Source of the DNA: Pseudomonas plecoglossicida NBRC 103162 = DSM 15088
GTDB lineage: Bacteria; Pseudomonadota; Gammaproteobacteria; Pseudomonadales; Pseudomonadaceae
Direction: 5' to 3'
DNA length: 64,000 bases
Assembly: GCF_000730665.1 (NCBI RefSeq)
Contig: NZ_BBIV01000002.1
Location: forward strand, 62,001 to 126,000
Each line of letters begins with the position of its first letter. The first letter of the stretch is position 1. Positions 17,565-26,900 of the stretch are shown piece after piece. Position numbers and translations under genes: made by a program. The notes under the pieces are model-generated. The model did not search any database, was not told the DNA's origin, and worked only from the letters and a program-made list of their open reading frames with translations.

Positions 17565-18053
17565 TTACTGCCCTGTAGCCGTTTCCTGCAAGCCCTTGAA
17601 CCACTTCTGCTCAAGCTCCGAAGTGTACCCCTTGTCCTTGAGCCGCTGCAGGGCGTTGTTCAATGCGCTCTTGAACGCCGGGTTATCCTTCTGGAACGGA
17701 ATCACGAACTTCTTCTCGCCGAACGGCTGGCTGACATCGAACGGGCCTTGCGCCTCGGCTGAACCGCCTGCAGCACTAAAGGCCACATCGTATTTGCCAC
17801 CTTCGACGCCCGGCAGCAATTCTGCCGTCTGCGCCTCGATGAATTCGGCGCGCAGGTCGAGCTCCCTGGCCAGCGCCTGGCCGAACTCGATCTCGAAACC
17901 GGTCAGGTGGTCATTTTCCTTGAACGCGTAGGGCGGGCTATCGGCCTGCACGGCAATTCGTAGTTCGCCCCGGTCGGCGATTTCGTCTATCAGCTCGGCT
18001 TGAGCCAATGGCGTGATCAGTACTGCCAGCAGTACGCCTATGGTCGAACGCAT
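17565..18053 (-). CDS. Short amino-acid-type solute-binding protein lacking the second lobe
   Basis: This 162-residue protein has a signal peptide (about 1-18) and the first lobe of a family 3 solute-binding protein (ELRIAVQADSPPYAFKE, LTGFEIEFGQALARELD, GKYDVAFS). It then jumps to the C-terminal family segment (FQKDNPAFKSALNNALQRLKDKG). The roughly 80-90 residues of the middle lobe found in normal ~250-residue members are missing, without a frameshift. Either it is an in-frame deletion derivative or a small stand-alone family. It may still bind a ligand or may have lost transport function. Confidence 0.75.
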   Translation of the reverse strand: MRSTIGVLLAVLITPLAQAELIDEIADRGELRIAVQADSPPYAFKENDHLTGFEIEFGQALARELDLRAEFIEAQTAELLPGVEGGKYDVAFSAAGGSAEAQGPFDVSQPFGEKKFVIPFQKDNPAFKSALNNALQRLKDKGYTSELEQKWFKGLQETATGQ

Positions 18054-18254
18054 CTAATGCCCCTTTTCTTTTTGGCAGTTTAATAACTAACGCCGCAACT
18101 TTGTTCCCTCGTCGCGGTCGAGCGCAGCCTATGACCTTGAAGCCTTGGCGAGGTTTAACCGTAACTGAAATTTTTCTGTTTGTGGGCTATGTTGAAACAC
18201 CGCCGTGGTGGGTTATCCACACCGCGGTCTTCAAGTGAATCACAGGAGAAGTGA

Positions 18255-18740
18255 ATGAACAGCCTATTTTCGCGTGCTGCCTTAGCCGGATTGCTGATGG
18301 GAGCTGCAGTCGTGGCCAGCGCCGCAGATGCAAACACTGCACTGAAGAGCCAGGAGCCACCCAAGGATGCCAAGGTCTTCATCGTGTCCCCCGCCGATGG
18401 CGCCACGGTCGACAAGACCTTCACCGTCAAGTTCGGCATCGAGGGCATGACCCTCAAGCCTGCGGGTGACCAGACCCCGCACACCGGCCATCATCACCTG
18501 CTGGTTGATGTCGACAACGAACCTGTCGCCGATCAGCCGCTGCCGACCAGCCTGATGCCCGCGAGCGGTGTAGCGCTGCCAGCCGGCCCGCAAGTGCTGC
18601 ACTTCGGCAAGGCGCAGACCGAAGCCACCCTCACCCTGACACCCGGCAAGCACACCCTGCAGCTGGTACTGGGCGACAAGTTCCATGTGCCGTTCAAGCC
18701 AGCCGTCGAATCGAAGAAGATCACCGTCGAGGTGAAATGA
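18255..18740 (+). CDS. DUF4399 exported protein
   Basis: This 161-residue protein has a signal peptide (about 1-24) and the DUF4399 pattern: VFIVSPADGATVDKTFTVKF, then the conserved HTGHHHLLVDV, and a C-terminal HTLQLVLGDKFHVP. It is predicted to be periplasmic with a beta-sandwich fold; the His cluster suggests metal binding, which is an inference. AGGAG precedes the ATG. Confidence 0.83.
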   Translation: MNSLFSRAALAGLLMGAAVVASAADANTALKSQEPPKDAKVFIVSPADGATVDKTFTVKFGIEGMTLKPAGDQTPHTGHHHLLVDVDNEPVADQPLPTSLMPASGVALPAGPQVLHFGKAQTEATLTLTPGKHTLQLVLGDKFHVPFKPAVESKKITVEVK

Positions 18741-18755
18741 CTCCCTGCCGGCAGG

Positions 18756-18791
18756 CAAAAAAAGGGAGGCCACCAGGGCCTCCCTTTTTCG
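18756..18791. terminator. Bidirectional terminator between the DUF4399 gene and serA
   Basis: GGGAGGCC-loop-GGCCTCCC is flanked by an A-run on one side and a T-run on the other, so it can end transcription of both convergent genes. Confidence 0.9.
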
Positions 18792-18805
18792 TCCGGCGAT
18801 CACAC

Positions 18806-20035
18806 TCAGAACAGAACGCGCGAGCGGATGGTGCCCTTGACCTGTTGCAGCTTCTCTTGCGCCAGGTCCGAGTACTCGGCGTCGACGTCGATTACCACGT
18901 AACCGACTTTCTCGTTGGTCTGCAGGAACTGACCGGAGATGTTGATACCGTTTTCGGCGAAGACTTTGTTGATCTCGCTGAGCACGCCCGGGATGTTTTC
19001 GTGGATGTGCAGCAGGCGGTGCTTGCCTGGGTGCGCTGGCAGGGCCACTTCCGGGAAGTTGACCGACGACACGGAAGTACCGTTGTCGCTGTACTTGACC
19101 AGTTTCTCGGCCACTTCCAGGCCGATGTTGGCCTGGGCTTCGGCGGTGGAACCACCGATGTGCGGGGTCAGGATCACGTTGTCCAGGCCACGCAGCGGGC
19201 TTTCGAACTCTTCGTCGTTGGAGCGCGGCTCGACCGGGAACACGTCGATGGCGGCGCCGATCAGGTGCTTGTCCTTGATCGCGGCGGCCAGGTGGTCCAG
19301 CTCGACCACGGTGCCACGGGCGGCGTTGATCAGGATCGAGCCCTTCTTCATCGCACGGATTTCCTTCTCGCCGATCATCCACTGGGTGGATGGCAGCTCA
19401 GGCACGTGCAGCGAGACGATGTCGGACAGGCCAAGCAGTTCGTGCAGGCTGGTGACCTGGACGGCGTTGCCCAGCGGCAGTTTGGTCAGCGGGTCGAAGA
19501 AGTAGACCTGCATGCCCAGGCTCTCGGCCAGCACCGACAGCTGGGTACCGATCGAGCCGTAGCCGACGATGCCCAGTTTCTTGCCGCGGATCTCGAAGGA
19601 GTTGGCCGCGCTCTTGATCCAGCCACCACGGTGGCAGGAAGCGTTCTTCTCGGGGATGCCGCGCAGCAGCAGGATGGCCTCGGCCAGCACCAGTTCGGCG
19701 ACCGAACGGGTGTTGGAGTACGGCGCGTTGAACACGGCGATACCGCGCTCGCGGGCAGCTGCCAGGTCGACCTGGTTGGTGCCGATGCAGAAGCAGCCAA
19801 CGGCGACCAGTTTCTTGGCGCAGTCGAAGATTTCTTCGGTCAGTTGGGTGCGCGAGCGGATGCCGATGAAGTGGGCATCGGCGATCTTTTCCTTCAGCTC
19901 GGCTTCTGGCAACGAACCAGTGAGGTACTCGATGTTGGTGTAGCCGGCAGTCTTGAGGGTATCGACCGCGTTCTGGTGCACACCTTCAAGAAGAAGGAAC
20001 CTGATCTTGCTCTTGTCGAGAGAAGTCTTGCTCAT
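18806..20035 (-). CDS. serA: D-3-phosphoglycerate dehydrogenase SerA
   Basis: This 409-residue NAD-dependent enzyme oxidizes 3-phosphoglycerate in the first step of serine synthesis. It has the nucleotide-binding KKLGIVGYGSIGTQL motif, catalytic Arg/Glu/His segments (NAARGTVVE, ILTPHIGGST), and a C-terminal ACT domain (from about 335, NVPGVLSEINKVFAENGINI) for feedback by serine, as in the short E. coli-type enzyme. The start at 20035 (MSKTSLDKSKIRFLLLEG) fits the family. It is divergent from a D-2-hydroxyglutarate dehydrogenase. SerA can reduce 2-oxoglutarate to D-2-hydroxyglutarate, so this pairing is meaningful. Confidence 0.97.
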   Translation of the reverse strand: MSKTSLDKSKIRFLLLEGVHQNAVDTLKTAGYTNIEYLTGSLPEAELKEKIADAHFIGIRSRTQLTEEIFDCAKKLVAVGCFCIGTNQVDLAAARERGIAVFNAPYSNTRSVAELVLAEAILLLRGIPEKNASCHRGGWIKSAANSFEIRGKKLGIVGYGSIGTQLSVLAESLGMQVYFFDPLTKLPLGNAVQVTSLHELLGLSDIVSLHVPELPSTQWMIGEKEIRAMKKGSILINAARGTVVELDHLAAAIKDKHLIGAAIDVFPVEPRSNDEEFESPLRGLDNVILTPHIGGSTAEAQANIGLEVAEKLVKYSDNGTSVSSVNFPEVALPAHPGKHRLLHIHENIPGVLSEINKVFAENGINISGQFLQTNEKVGYVVIDVDAEYSDLAQEKLQQVKGTIRSRVLF

Positions 20036-20206
20036 CTGCGTAAACCTGTATCCCGGAGAAAAAATGGCGAGGGGTGATGCTAGGCGCGGCGTCGGCTCTA
20101 GCATGAACAGCGGGAGGGCTATGCTAGCATACGCGACACAATCTGAGCTTATCCCGACAGGTGAAGAGTGCTCAGGGTGACTATGAATAAGTCGAGAGTT
20201 CCAGCG

Positions 20207-21604
20207 ATGACCCACCCTGCGGTAATTGATGAACTGATGACCCTTGTCGACCCGGGCAAGGTCCTGACCGACCCGGCTTCCCTGGAGGCCTTCGGCAAGG
20301 ACTGGACCAAGCACTATCCGCCCGCGCCCAAGGCCATCGTGTTCCCCAAGACCGTGGAGCAGGTGCAGGCCATCGTCGGCTGGGCCAATCGCCATCACGT
20401 TGCGCTGGTGCCGTCCGGCGGGCGCACCGGGCTGTCGGCCGGGGCCGTGGCGGCCAATGGCGAGGTGGTGGTCGCCTTCGACTACATGAACCAGATTCTC
20501 GACTTCAATGCCGTTGACCGCACCGTGGTCTGCCAGCCCGGGGTCATCACTCGCCAGTTGCAGGCCTGCGCCGAAGAACACGGCCTTTATTACCCGGTGG
20601 ACTTCGCCTCCAGCGGCTCCAGCCAGATTGGCGGCAACATCGGCACCAATGCCGGTGGGATCAAGGTGATTCGCTACGGCATGACCCGTAATTGGGTGGC
20701 CGGCCTGAAGGTCGTCACGGGCAAGGGCGAGCTGCTCGAACTGAACAAGGACCTGATCAAGAACGCCACCGGCTATGACCTGCGCCAGCTGTTCATCGGC
20801 GCCGAGGGCACGCTGGGCTTTGTGGTCGAGGCGACCATGCGCCTGGACCGCGCTCCGCGCAACCTCACCGCGATGGTGCTGGGCACGCCGGACTTCGACT
20901 CGATCATGCCGGTGCTGCATGCCTTCCAGGGCAAGCTCGACCTGACCGCGTTCGAGTTCTTCTCCGACAAAGGCCTGGCCAAGATCATGGCCAGGGGCGA
21001 TGTGCCGCCTCCGTTCGCCACCGATTGCCCGTTCTATGCCTTGCTGGAGTTCGAGGCCAGCACCGAGGCGGTGGCCAACGAGGCGCTGGCCACCTTCGAA
21101 CACTGCGTCGAACAGGGCTGGGTGCTGGACGGGGTGATGAGCCAGAGCGAAACCCAGCTGAAGAATTTGTGGAAGCTGCGCGAGTACCTGTCGGAAACCA
21201 TCTCCCACTGGACGCCGTACAAGAACGACATCTCCGTGACCGTTTCCAAGGTGCCGGCCTTCCTGCGCGACATCGATGCGATCGTCAGCGAGCACTACCC
21301 CGATTACGAAGTGGTCTGGTACGGGCATATCGGCGACGGCAACCTGCACCTGAACATCCTCAAACCCGAGCACATGAGCAAGGACGACTTCTTCGCCTCG
21401 TGCGCCAAGGTCAACAAATGGGTGTTCGAGATCGTCCAGCGCTACAACGGCTCGATCTCCGCCGAGCACGGCGTGGGCATGACCAAGCGCGACTACCTGG
21501 GCTACAGCCGCTCGCCTGAAGAAATTGCCTGCATGAAGGCAATAAAGGCCGTCTTCGACCCTAACGGCATCATGAATCCGGGTAAGATCTTCGCTCCTGA
21601 ATAA
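20207..21604 (+). CDS. FAD-dependent D-2-hydroxyglutarate dehydrogenase
   Basis: This protein of about 465 residues has an FAD-binding PCMH domain (PSGGRTGLSAGAV, SSGSSQIGGNIGTNAGG) and a C-terminal FAD-oxidase domain with the metal-binding YGHIGDGNLHLNIL and EHGVGMTK. It matches the family of D-lactate/glycolate and D-2-hydroxyglutarate dehydrogenases. Its position opposite serA matches pseudomonads in which this enzyme recycles D-2-hydroxyglutarate made by SerA and so pulls serine synthesis forward. The start MTHPAVIDELM is chosen from family length; an upstream ATG at 20183 is also possible. Confidence 0.87.
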   Translation: MTHPAVIDELMTLVDPGKVLTDPASLEAFGKDWTKHYPPAPKAIVFPKTVEQVQAIVGWANRHHVALVPSGGRTGLSAGAVAANGEVVVAFDYMNQILDFNAVDRTVVCQPGVITRQLQACAEEHGLYYPVDFASSGSSQIGGNIGTNAGGIKVIRYGMTRNWVAGLKVVTGKGELLELNKDLIKNATGYDLRQLFIGAEGTLGFVVEATMRLDRAPRNLTAMVLGTPDFDSIMPVLHAFQGKLDLTAFEFFSDKGLAKIMARGDVPPPFATDCPFYALLEFEASTEAVANEALATFEHCVEQGWVLDGVMSQSETQLKNLWKLREYLSETISHWTPYKNDISVTVSKVPAFLRDIDAIVSEHYPDYEVVWYGHIGDGNLHLNILKPEHMSKDDFFASCAKVNKWVFEIVQRYNGSISAEHGVGMTKRDYLGYSRSPEEIACMKAIKAVFDPNGIMNPGKIFAPE

Positions 21605-21629
21605 AAAGCAGCAAGCCTAGGAGTCGGCC

Positions 21630-22295
21630 ATGAGTTACCAGCACCAGTACGTAGACGGCACGCGCATCCACTTCCCGCTGGGCAAGGTGGTGTGTATCGG
21701 CCGCAACTATGCCGAACATGCCAAGGAACTGGACAACCCCATCCCCAGCGAGCCGCTGCTGTTCATCAAGCCGGGCAGCTGCGTGGTGCCGCTGGAAGGC
21801 GGTTTCAAGATCCCGACCGACCGTGGCTCGGTGCATTACGAGGCGGAAATTGCGGTGCTGCTGGGCAAGTCGCTGTCCAGCCATGCGTCGGAGGAAGAGG
21901 TGCTCGACGCCATTTCCGGCTATGCGCCGGCGCTGGACCTGACCCTGCGTGACGTGCAAGCCAAGCTCAAGGAGAAAGGTTTGCCGTGGGAGCTGGCCAA
22001 GAGCTTCGATGGTGCCTGTGTGCTGCCGCCGTTCGTTTCGGCTGCCGCCTTTGAGGATGTCACCGATATCCCGGTGCGCCTGACCGTCAACGGCGAAGTG
22101 CGCCAGGACGGCAACAGCGCGATGATGCTCAACCCGATCGTGCCGATGATCCAGTATATGGCCCTGCATTTCTCGTTGCAGGCGGGTGATGTGATCCTGA
22201 CGGGTACGCCGGCTGGCGTTGGCCCGTTCAATGTGGGCGATGAGCTGGTGCTGGAGCTGCCGGGCGTGAGCCGCTTCGAGAGCCGGGTGCTCTGA
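21630..22295 (+). CDS. Fumarylacetoacetate-hydrolase-family protein
   Basis: This 221-residue protein matches the FAH/YcgM superfamily: GRNYAEHAKELDNPIP near the start, SVHYEAEIAVLLG with metal-binding acids, and the late GDVILTGTPAGVGP motif. Such enzymes hydrolyse acylpyruvates or decarboxylate oxaloacetate; the exact substrate is not clear. It lies 25 bases after the D-2-hydroxyglutarate dehydrogenase gene in the same direction, with AGGAG before the ATG, so the two are probably in one operon. Confidence 0.87.
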   Translation: MSYQHQYVDGTRIHFPLGKVVCIGRNYAEHAKELDNPIPSEPLLFIKPGSCVVPLEGGFKIPTDRGSVHYEAEIAVLLGKSLSSHASEEEVLDAISGYAPALDLTLRDVQAKLKEKGLPWELAKSFDGACVLPPFVSAAAFEDVTDIPVRLTVNGEVRQDGNSAMMLNPIVPMIQYMALHFSLQAGDVILTGTPAGVGPFNVGDELVLELPGVSRFESRVL

Positions 22296-22329
22296 TCCTT
22301 GCCCATGTCTTGAAGACGAATGCGAAACC

Positions 22330-22425
22330 CATGTGGGAGCCGGCTTGCCGGCGATGAGGCCGGGCCAGGCACAGTCGGACTACCTGTCAGGGCCCTGTCG
22401 CCGGCAAGCCGGCTCCCACGGGGGG
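22330..22425. repeat. Inverted pair of REP elements
   Basis: TGGGAGCCGGCTTGCCGGCG and its inverse are separated by about 35 bases. This pair is in the opposite, tail-to-tail order compared with most other pairs in the window. Confidence 0.88.
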
Positions 22426-22513
22426 ATCGCGCAAAGCAGGCGGTTTACCGTTTTTTTCACAATCCATCCGGATAATGCGCCAACCCTCGCCCTTTTCCCC
22501 AGGACCACCTCGC

Positions 22514-23446
22514 ATGGCATCTCCTTCCAGCGCCCCTGCTTCCTCAAGGCCAAAACGCCGCTTTTATCTGCGCTGGCCCTTCGGCCTGGCCGTGGCGGCA
22601 GTGATCGGTTACGGCGTAGCGGTGGCCATGCACTGGGATGATCGCGGCCTGCTGTGGGTCAAGGAAGGCTTCGAGAGCAACGCCGAGCGCAGCGAAAGCG
22701 TGTGGTTGCCGGATTACCAGGTCGACATCGATGCCAAGCCGTTGCCTGGCATGGATGATGACGAAGCCTCGGACGTGGCGTTCAACCCGAAGACCCGCAC
22801 ATTGTTCGTGGTTATGGGCAAGAACCCGTTCCTGGTCGAGCTCAACCTTGATGGCGATGTGCTGCGACAGATCCCGCTGGAGGGCTGGAGCAACCCGGAA
22901 GGTATCGCGGTGCTCGAGGACGGTCAGCTTGCCATCACCGATGAGCGCCACCACGACCTGACCGTGGTCAAGGTGGATGCGCAGACCCGTTCGCTGAACC
23001 ACGCCGACTTCCCGAGCCATGACCTGGGCCAGTCGGCCAAGAGCAACAAGGGCTTCGAGGCCGTGGCCTGGGACCCGATGCGCCAGCGCCTGGTGATAGG
23101 CGAGGAGCGCCCGCCCAAGCTTTACACCTGGAGTACCGATGGGCGCAGCCCGCTCAAGGGTGACAAGCAGGTGTTGGCCAATGACGAGCTCGACATACGC
23201 AACCTGTCTGCCCTTGGCATCGACCCGCGTACCGGTCATCTGCTGGTATTGTCGGCTGACTCCAACATGTTGCTGGAACTCGACGAGCAGGGCCAGCAGG
23301 TCAGCTTCATGACCCTGCTGGGTAACTTCAACGGGCTTGAAGACACCATTCCGCGGGCCGAAGGCGTGACCATGGATGACCAGGGCAACCTGTACATGGT
23401 CAGCGAGCCGGCGCTTTTCTACCGCTTCAAGAAGAACGCGCAGTAG
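22514..23446 (+). CDS. SdiA-regulated/YjiK-like protein, first copy
   Basis: This protein of about 310 residues has a basic N-terminus, one membrane anchor (about residues 19-37), and a periplasmic beta-propeller-like domain of the SdiA-regulated family. Family motifs include VAFNPKTRTLFVVMGKNP, PEGIAVLEDGQLAITDERHH, NKGFEAVAWDP and PRAEGVTMDDQGNLYMVSEP. The start at 22514 has AGGACC upstream. Function of the family is unknown. The next gene is a paralog. Confidence 0.8.
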   Translation: MASPSSAPASSRPKRRFYLRWPFGLAVAAVIGYGVAVAMHWDDRGLLWVKEGFESNAERSESVWLPDYQVDIDAKPLPGMDDDEASDVAFNPKTRTLFVVMGKNPFLVELNLDGDVLRQIPLEGWSNPEGIAVLEDGQLAITDERHHDLTVVKVDAQTRSLNHADFPSHDLGQSAKSNKGFEAVAWDPMRQRLVIGEERPPKLYTWSTDGRSPLKGDKQVLANDELDIRNLSALGIDPRTGHLLVLSADSNMLLELDEQGQQVSFMTLLGNFNGLEDTIPRAEGVTMDDQGNLYMVSEPALFYRFKKNAQ

Positions 23447-23532
23447 TTTCAGGATTTTCTGACGTCGAGGATTAAGCTTTACTTCAGACATCCATGGTTA
23501 GATTCGCCATCCCCTGAGTCGAGTCTGCCGTT

Positions 23533-24435
23533 ATGCGTCGTTTTGTGCGTTTGCCTTTGCTGTTCTTGCTTGCCGGGCTGCTGGTACTGGGCCTGGCCGG
23601 GCAGGAATTTCGCCTGTATGAACGCGCCTGGTTCAACCTCAAGGCCTGGTGGCAACCCGCCGAGCAGAGCATGGGGCTGGACCGCTACCAGGTTGTTATC
23701 GAAGCTCAGCCGGTCGAGGGGCTGGATGACGACCTGTCAGCGTTGACCTACGACCCTGACCGCAAGACCCTTTTCACGGTCACCAATGCCCGTTCCGAAC
23801 TGATCGAGCTGTCGCTCGACGGCCGTATCCTGCGCCGCATTTCGTTGACCGGCTTCGGCGACCCCGAAGCCGTGGAGTATGTCGGCCCCAACAGTTACGT
23901 GATCACCGATGAGCGTCAGCAACGGCTGATTCGCGTGCGCGTCGACGACGACACGGCGTTCCTCGATGCCGGGGATGCGGAGCAGTTGTTCCTGCGCATC
24001 GGCCTGAACGGCAACAAGGGATTCGAGGGGTTGGCCTACGACTCTGCGGGCAAGCGCCTGTTCGTGGCCAAGGAGCGCGACCCGATGCTGATCTACGAGG
24101 TGCATGGCTTCCCCCATGAAAGCCCGGACCAGCCTTACGCGGTGCATGTGGTGCAGGACCGCAAGCGCGACTCGCGGTTGTTCGTGCGCGATCTTTCCAG
24201 CCTGCAGTTCGACGAGCGCAGTGGGCATCTGCTGGCGTTGTCGGATGAATCGCGGTTGGTGCTGGAGCTGGATGTGGAGGGCAGGCCGCTGAGTACCTTG
24301 TCGTTGCGCAAGGGGTTCGGGGGGCTCAAGGAGACGGTGCCGCAGGCGGAGGGAATTGCGATGGACGAGGCGGGGACCATTTACCTGGTCAGTGAGCCGA
24401 ACCTGTTCTATGTGTTCCGGCAGCCGGCTGACTGA
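23533..24435 (+). CDS. SdiA-regulated/YjiK-like protein, second copy
   Basis: This 300-residue paralog of the preceding gene keeps the same layout: a membrane anchor (about 6-25) and the propeller-like domain with ALTYDPDRKTLFTVTNARSE, DPEAVEYVGPNSYVITDERQ, NKGFEGLAYDSAGKRLFVAKE and PQAEGIAMDEAGTIYLVSEP. The two differ at many positions, so the duplication is old. Function is unknown. Confidence 0.8.
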   Translation: MRRFVRLPLLFLLAGLLVLGLAGQEFRLYERAWFNLKAWWQPAEQSMGLDRYQVVIEAQPVEGLDDDLSALTYDPDRKTLFTVTNARSELIELSLDGRILRRISLTGFGDPEAVEYVGPNSYVITDERQQRLIRVRVDDDTAFLDAGDAEQLFLRIGLNGNKGFEGLAYDSAGKRLFVAKERDPMLIYEVHGFPHESPDQPYAVHVVQDRKRDSRLFVRDLSSLQFDERSGHLLALSDESRLVLELDVEGRPLSTLSLRKGFGGLKETVPQAEGIAMDEAGTIYLVSEPNLFYVFRQPAD

Positions 24436-24447
24436 GTGTTCTTTCTG

Positions 24448-24540
24448 GCCTCATCGCCGGCAAGCCGGCTCCCACAAGGTTCTTCACATGGCTCAAGGCC
24501 TGTGGTGTACCTGTGGGAGCCGGCTTGCCGGCGATGGCAT
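24448..24540. repeat. Inverted pair of REP elements
   Basis: CATCGCCGGCAAGCCGGCTC and its inverse flank a spacer of about 35 bases between convergent genes; the second unit touches the rpiA stop codon. Confidence 0.9.
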
Positions 24541-25214
24541 CACTCGGCCTTGAGGCTCTTCACACCTTCCGAGGTACCCAGCAGCAGCAGGTCGGCCGGA
24601 CGCGCCGCGAACAGGCCGTTGGTCACCACGCCGACGATGGCATTGATCTGTGCTTCCAGCTCTACCGGGTTGGTGATCTGCAGGTTGTACACGTCGAGGA
24701 TCACGTTGCCGTTGTCGGTCACCACACCCTCTCGGTAGACCGGATCGCCGCCCAGCTTGACCAGCTGGCGCGCCACGTGGCTGCGGGCCATCGGGATCAC
24801 TTCGACCGGCAGCGGGAAGGCGCCCAGTACGGGCACCAGCTTGCTGGCATCGGCGATGCAGATGAAGGTCTTGGCCACCGCCGCGACGATTTTCTCGCGG
24901 GTCAGCGCTGCGCCACCGCCCTTGATCAGGTTCAGGTGCGCGTCGCTTTCATCGGCACCGTCGACGTAGAACTCAAGCTCGCTGACGCTGTTCAGCTCGT
25001 AGACCGGGATGCCATGGCCCTTCAGACGCTGTGCGGTAGCTTCGGAGCTGGCGACTGCGCCGTCGAAGGCGTTCTTGTGCTGAGCCAGGGCGTCGATGAA
25101 GAAGTTGGCAGTCGAACCGGTACCGACGCCGACGACGCTCTTTTCATCCAGCTTCGGCAGAATGAAGTCGACAGCGGCCTGGGCGACGGCCTGTTTGAGT
25201 TGGTCCTGGGTCAT
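24540..25214 (-). CDS. rpiA: Ribose-5-phosphate isomerase A
   Basis: This 224-residue enzyme interconverts ribose 5-phosphate and ribulose 5-phosphate in the pentose phosphate pathway. The motifs are [16 protein letters not shown], the substrate-binding [10 protein letters not shown], and the catalytic [14 protein letters not shown]. It is divergent from ilvA with a ~130-base gap. Length and motifs are normal for RpiA. Confidence 0.97.
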   Translation of the reverse strand: MTQDQLKQAVAQAAVDFILPKLDEKSVVGVGTGSTANFFIDALAQHKNAFDGAVASSEATAQRLKGHGIPVYELNSVSELEFYVDGADESDAHLNLIKGGGAALTREKIVAAVAKTFICIADASKLVPVLGAFPLPVEVIPMARSHVARQLVKLGGDPVYREGVVTDNGNVILDVYNLQITNPVELEAQINAIVGVVTNGLFAARPADLLLLGTSEGVKSLKAE

Positions 25215-25346
25215 GCGGGCTCCGAAAGGGGCAAGGCGGTTTCAAAGTTGCCTAGTATAGCGGCTTGGGCGGCTCAGCTGTGGTCGCCCGACGTAGCGCT
25301 GGGGTAGACTCGCAGGCCTTGTCCCGCGGCCAGTGATGCTTTCCCG

Positions 25347-26861
25347 ATGCTCGAACAGTACGTCAAGAAGATCCTCACCTCGCGCGTCTACGACGTCGCC
25401 GTCGAAACCCCGTTGCACAGTGCCGGGCAACTGAGCAAGCGCCTCGGCAACCAGGTCCTGCTCAAGCGCGAGGACTTGCAGCCGGTGTTCTCGTTCAAGA
25501 TTCGCGGGGCGTACAACAAGCTGGCGCAACTGAGCCCTGAAGAACTCGCCCGCGGTGTGGTCACCGCATCGGCGGGCAACCACGCCCAGGGTGTGGCGCT
25601 GGCGGCCCGGGAGCTGGGTATCAAGGCCACCATCGTGATGCCCAAGACCACCCCGGAGATCAAGGTCGAAGGCGTGCGTTCGCGTGGCGGCAAGGTCGTG
25701 CTGCATGGCGACTCGTTCCCTGAAGCGCTGGCCTATTCGCTGAAGCTGGTGGATGAGAAGGGCTTCGTCTACATCCACCCCTATGACGACCCGCACACCA
25801 TCGCCGGCCAGGGCACCGTGGCCATGGAGATCCTGCGTCAACACCCCGGCCAGCTGGACGCGATCTTCGTGCCGGTCGGTGGCGGTGGCCTGATCGCCGG
25901 TATCGCCGCCTACGTGAAGTACCTGCGCCCGGAAATCAAGGTGATCGGCGTCGAGCCGGACGATTCCAATTGCCTGCAGGCGGCCATGGCCGCGGGCGAG
26001 CGCGTGGTGCTGCCGCAGGTCGGGCTGTTCGCCGATGGCGTGGCGGTGGCGCAGATCGGCCAGCACACCTTCGATATCTGCCGCCTGCATGTGGATGAGG
26101 TGCTCACGGTGAGTACCGATGAAATCTGTGCGGCAATCAAGGATATCTACGACGATACCCGCTCGATCACCGAACCTGCTGGCGCCTTGGGCGTTGCCGG
26201 GATCAAGAAGTATGTCGAGCTCAAGGGCGTGACCGGGCAGACCCTGGTGGCCATCGACTCGGGCGCCAACGTCAACTTCGACCGCCTGCGCCATGTCGCC
26301 GAGCGGGCCGAGCTGGGCGAGAAGCGCGAAGCCATCATCGCCGTGACCATTCCGGAACGTCCGGGCAGCTTCAAGGCCTTCTGCGAGGCCATCGGCAAGC
26401 GCCAGATCACCGAATTCAACTACCGCAAGCACACCTCCGACGAGGCGCATATCTTCGTCGGCGTGCAGACCCACCCGGAGAACGACCCGCGGGTCGCGCT
26501 GGTGCAGCAGTTGATCGAGCAGGGCTTCCCGGTGACCGACCTGACCGACAACGAGTTGGCCAAGCTGCATATTCGCCACATGGTCGGTGGGCACTCGGCC
26601 GGCGCCAGTGACGAAATCGTGCTGCGCTTCGAGTTTCCCGAGCGGCCGGGCGCGTTGTTCAATTTCCTCACCAAGCTGGGTGGGCGCTGGAACATTTCGA
26701 TGTTCCACTACCGCAACCATGGCGCAGCGGACGGGCGAGTGGTCGCCGGGCTGCAAGTGCCCGAAGACGAGCGCCACCTGGTACCGGCGGCGCTGGCGAA
26801 GATCGGTTACCCCTACTGGGATGAAACCGACAACGCGGCTTACCGGCTGTTCCTGGGTTGA
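25347..26861 (+). CDS. ilvA: Biosynthetic threonine ammonia-lyase IlvA
   Basis: This 504-residue PLP enzyme converts threonine to 2-oxobutanoate for isoleucine synthesis. The PLP lysine is in FSFKIRGAYNKL (near residue 54). SAGNHAQGVALAAREL and the glycine-rich PVGGGGLIAGIAAY bind the cofactor phosphate. Two ACT-like regulatory modules (from about 330 and 425, each with a PERPGSFKAF or PERPGALFNF motif) give feedback control by isoleucine and valine, as in the long biosynthetic form. Confidence 0.97.
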   Translation: MLEQYVKKILTSRVYDVAVETPLHSAGQLSKRLGNQVLLKREDLQPVFSFKIRGAYNKLAQLSPEELARGVVTASAGNHAQGVALAARELGIKATIVMPKTTPEIKVEGVRSRGGKVVLHGDSFPEALAYSLKLVDEKGFVYIHPYDDPHTIAGQGTVAMEILRQHPGQLDAIFVPVGGGGLIAGIAAYVKYLRPEIKVIGVEPDDSNCLQAAMAAGERVVLPQVGLFADGVAVAQIGQHTFDICRLHVDEVLTVSTDEICAAIKDIYDDTRSITEPAGALGVAGIKKYVELKGVTGQTLVAIDSGANVNFDRLRHVAERAELGEKREAIIAVTIPERPGSFKAFCEAIGKRQITEFNYRKHTSDEAHIFVGVQTHPENDPRVALVQQLIEQGFPVTDLTDNELAKLHIRHMVGGHSAGASDEIVLRFEFPERPGALFNFLTKLGGRWNISMFHYRNHGAADGRVVAGLQVPEDERHLVPAALAKIGYPYWDETDNAAYRLFLG

Positions 26862-26900
26862 GCGGCTAAGCTTGCCTTACCTCTCAAGGATGCGAAGCAC

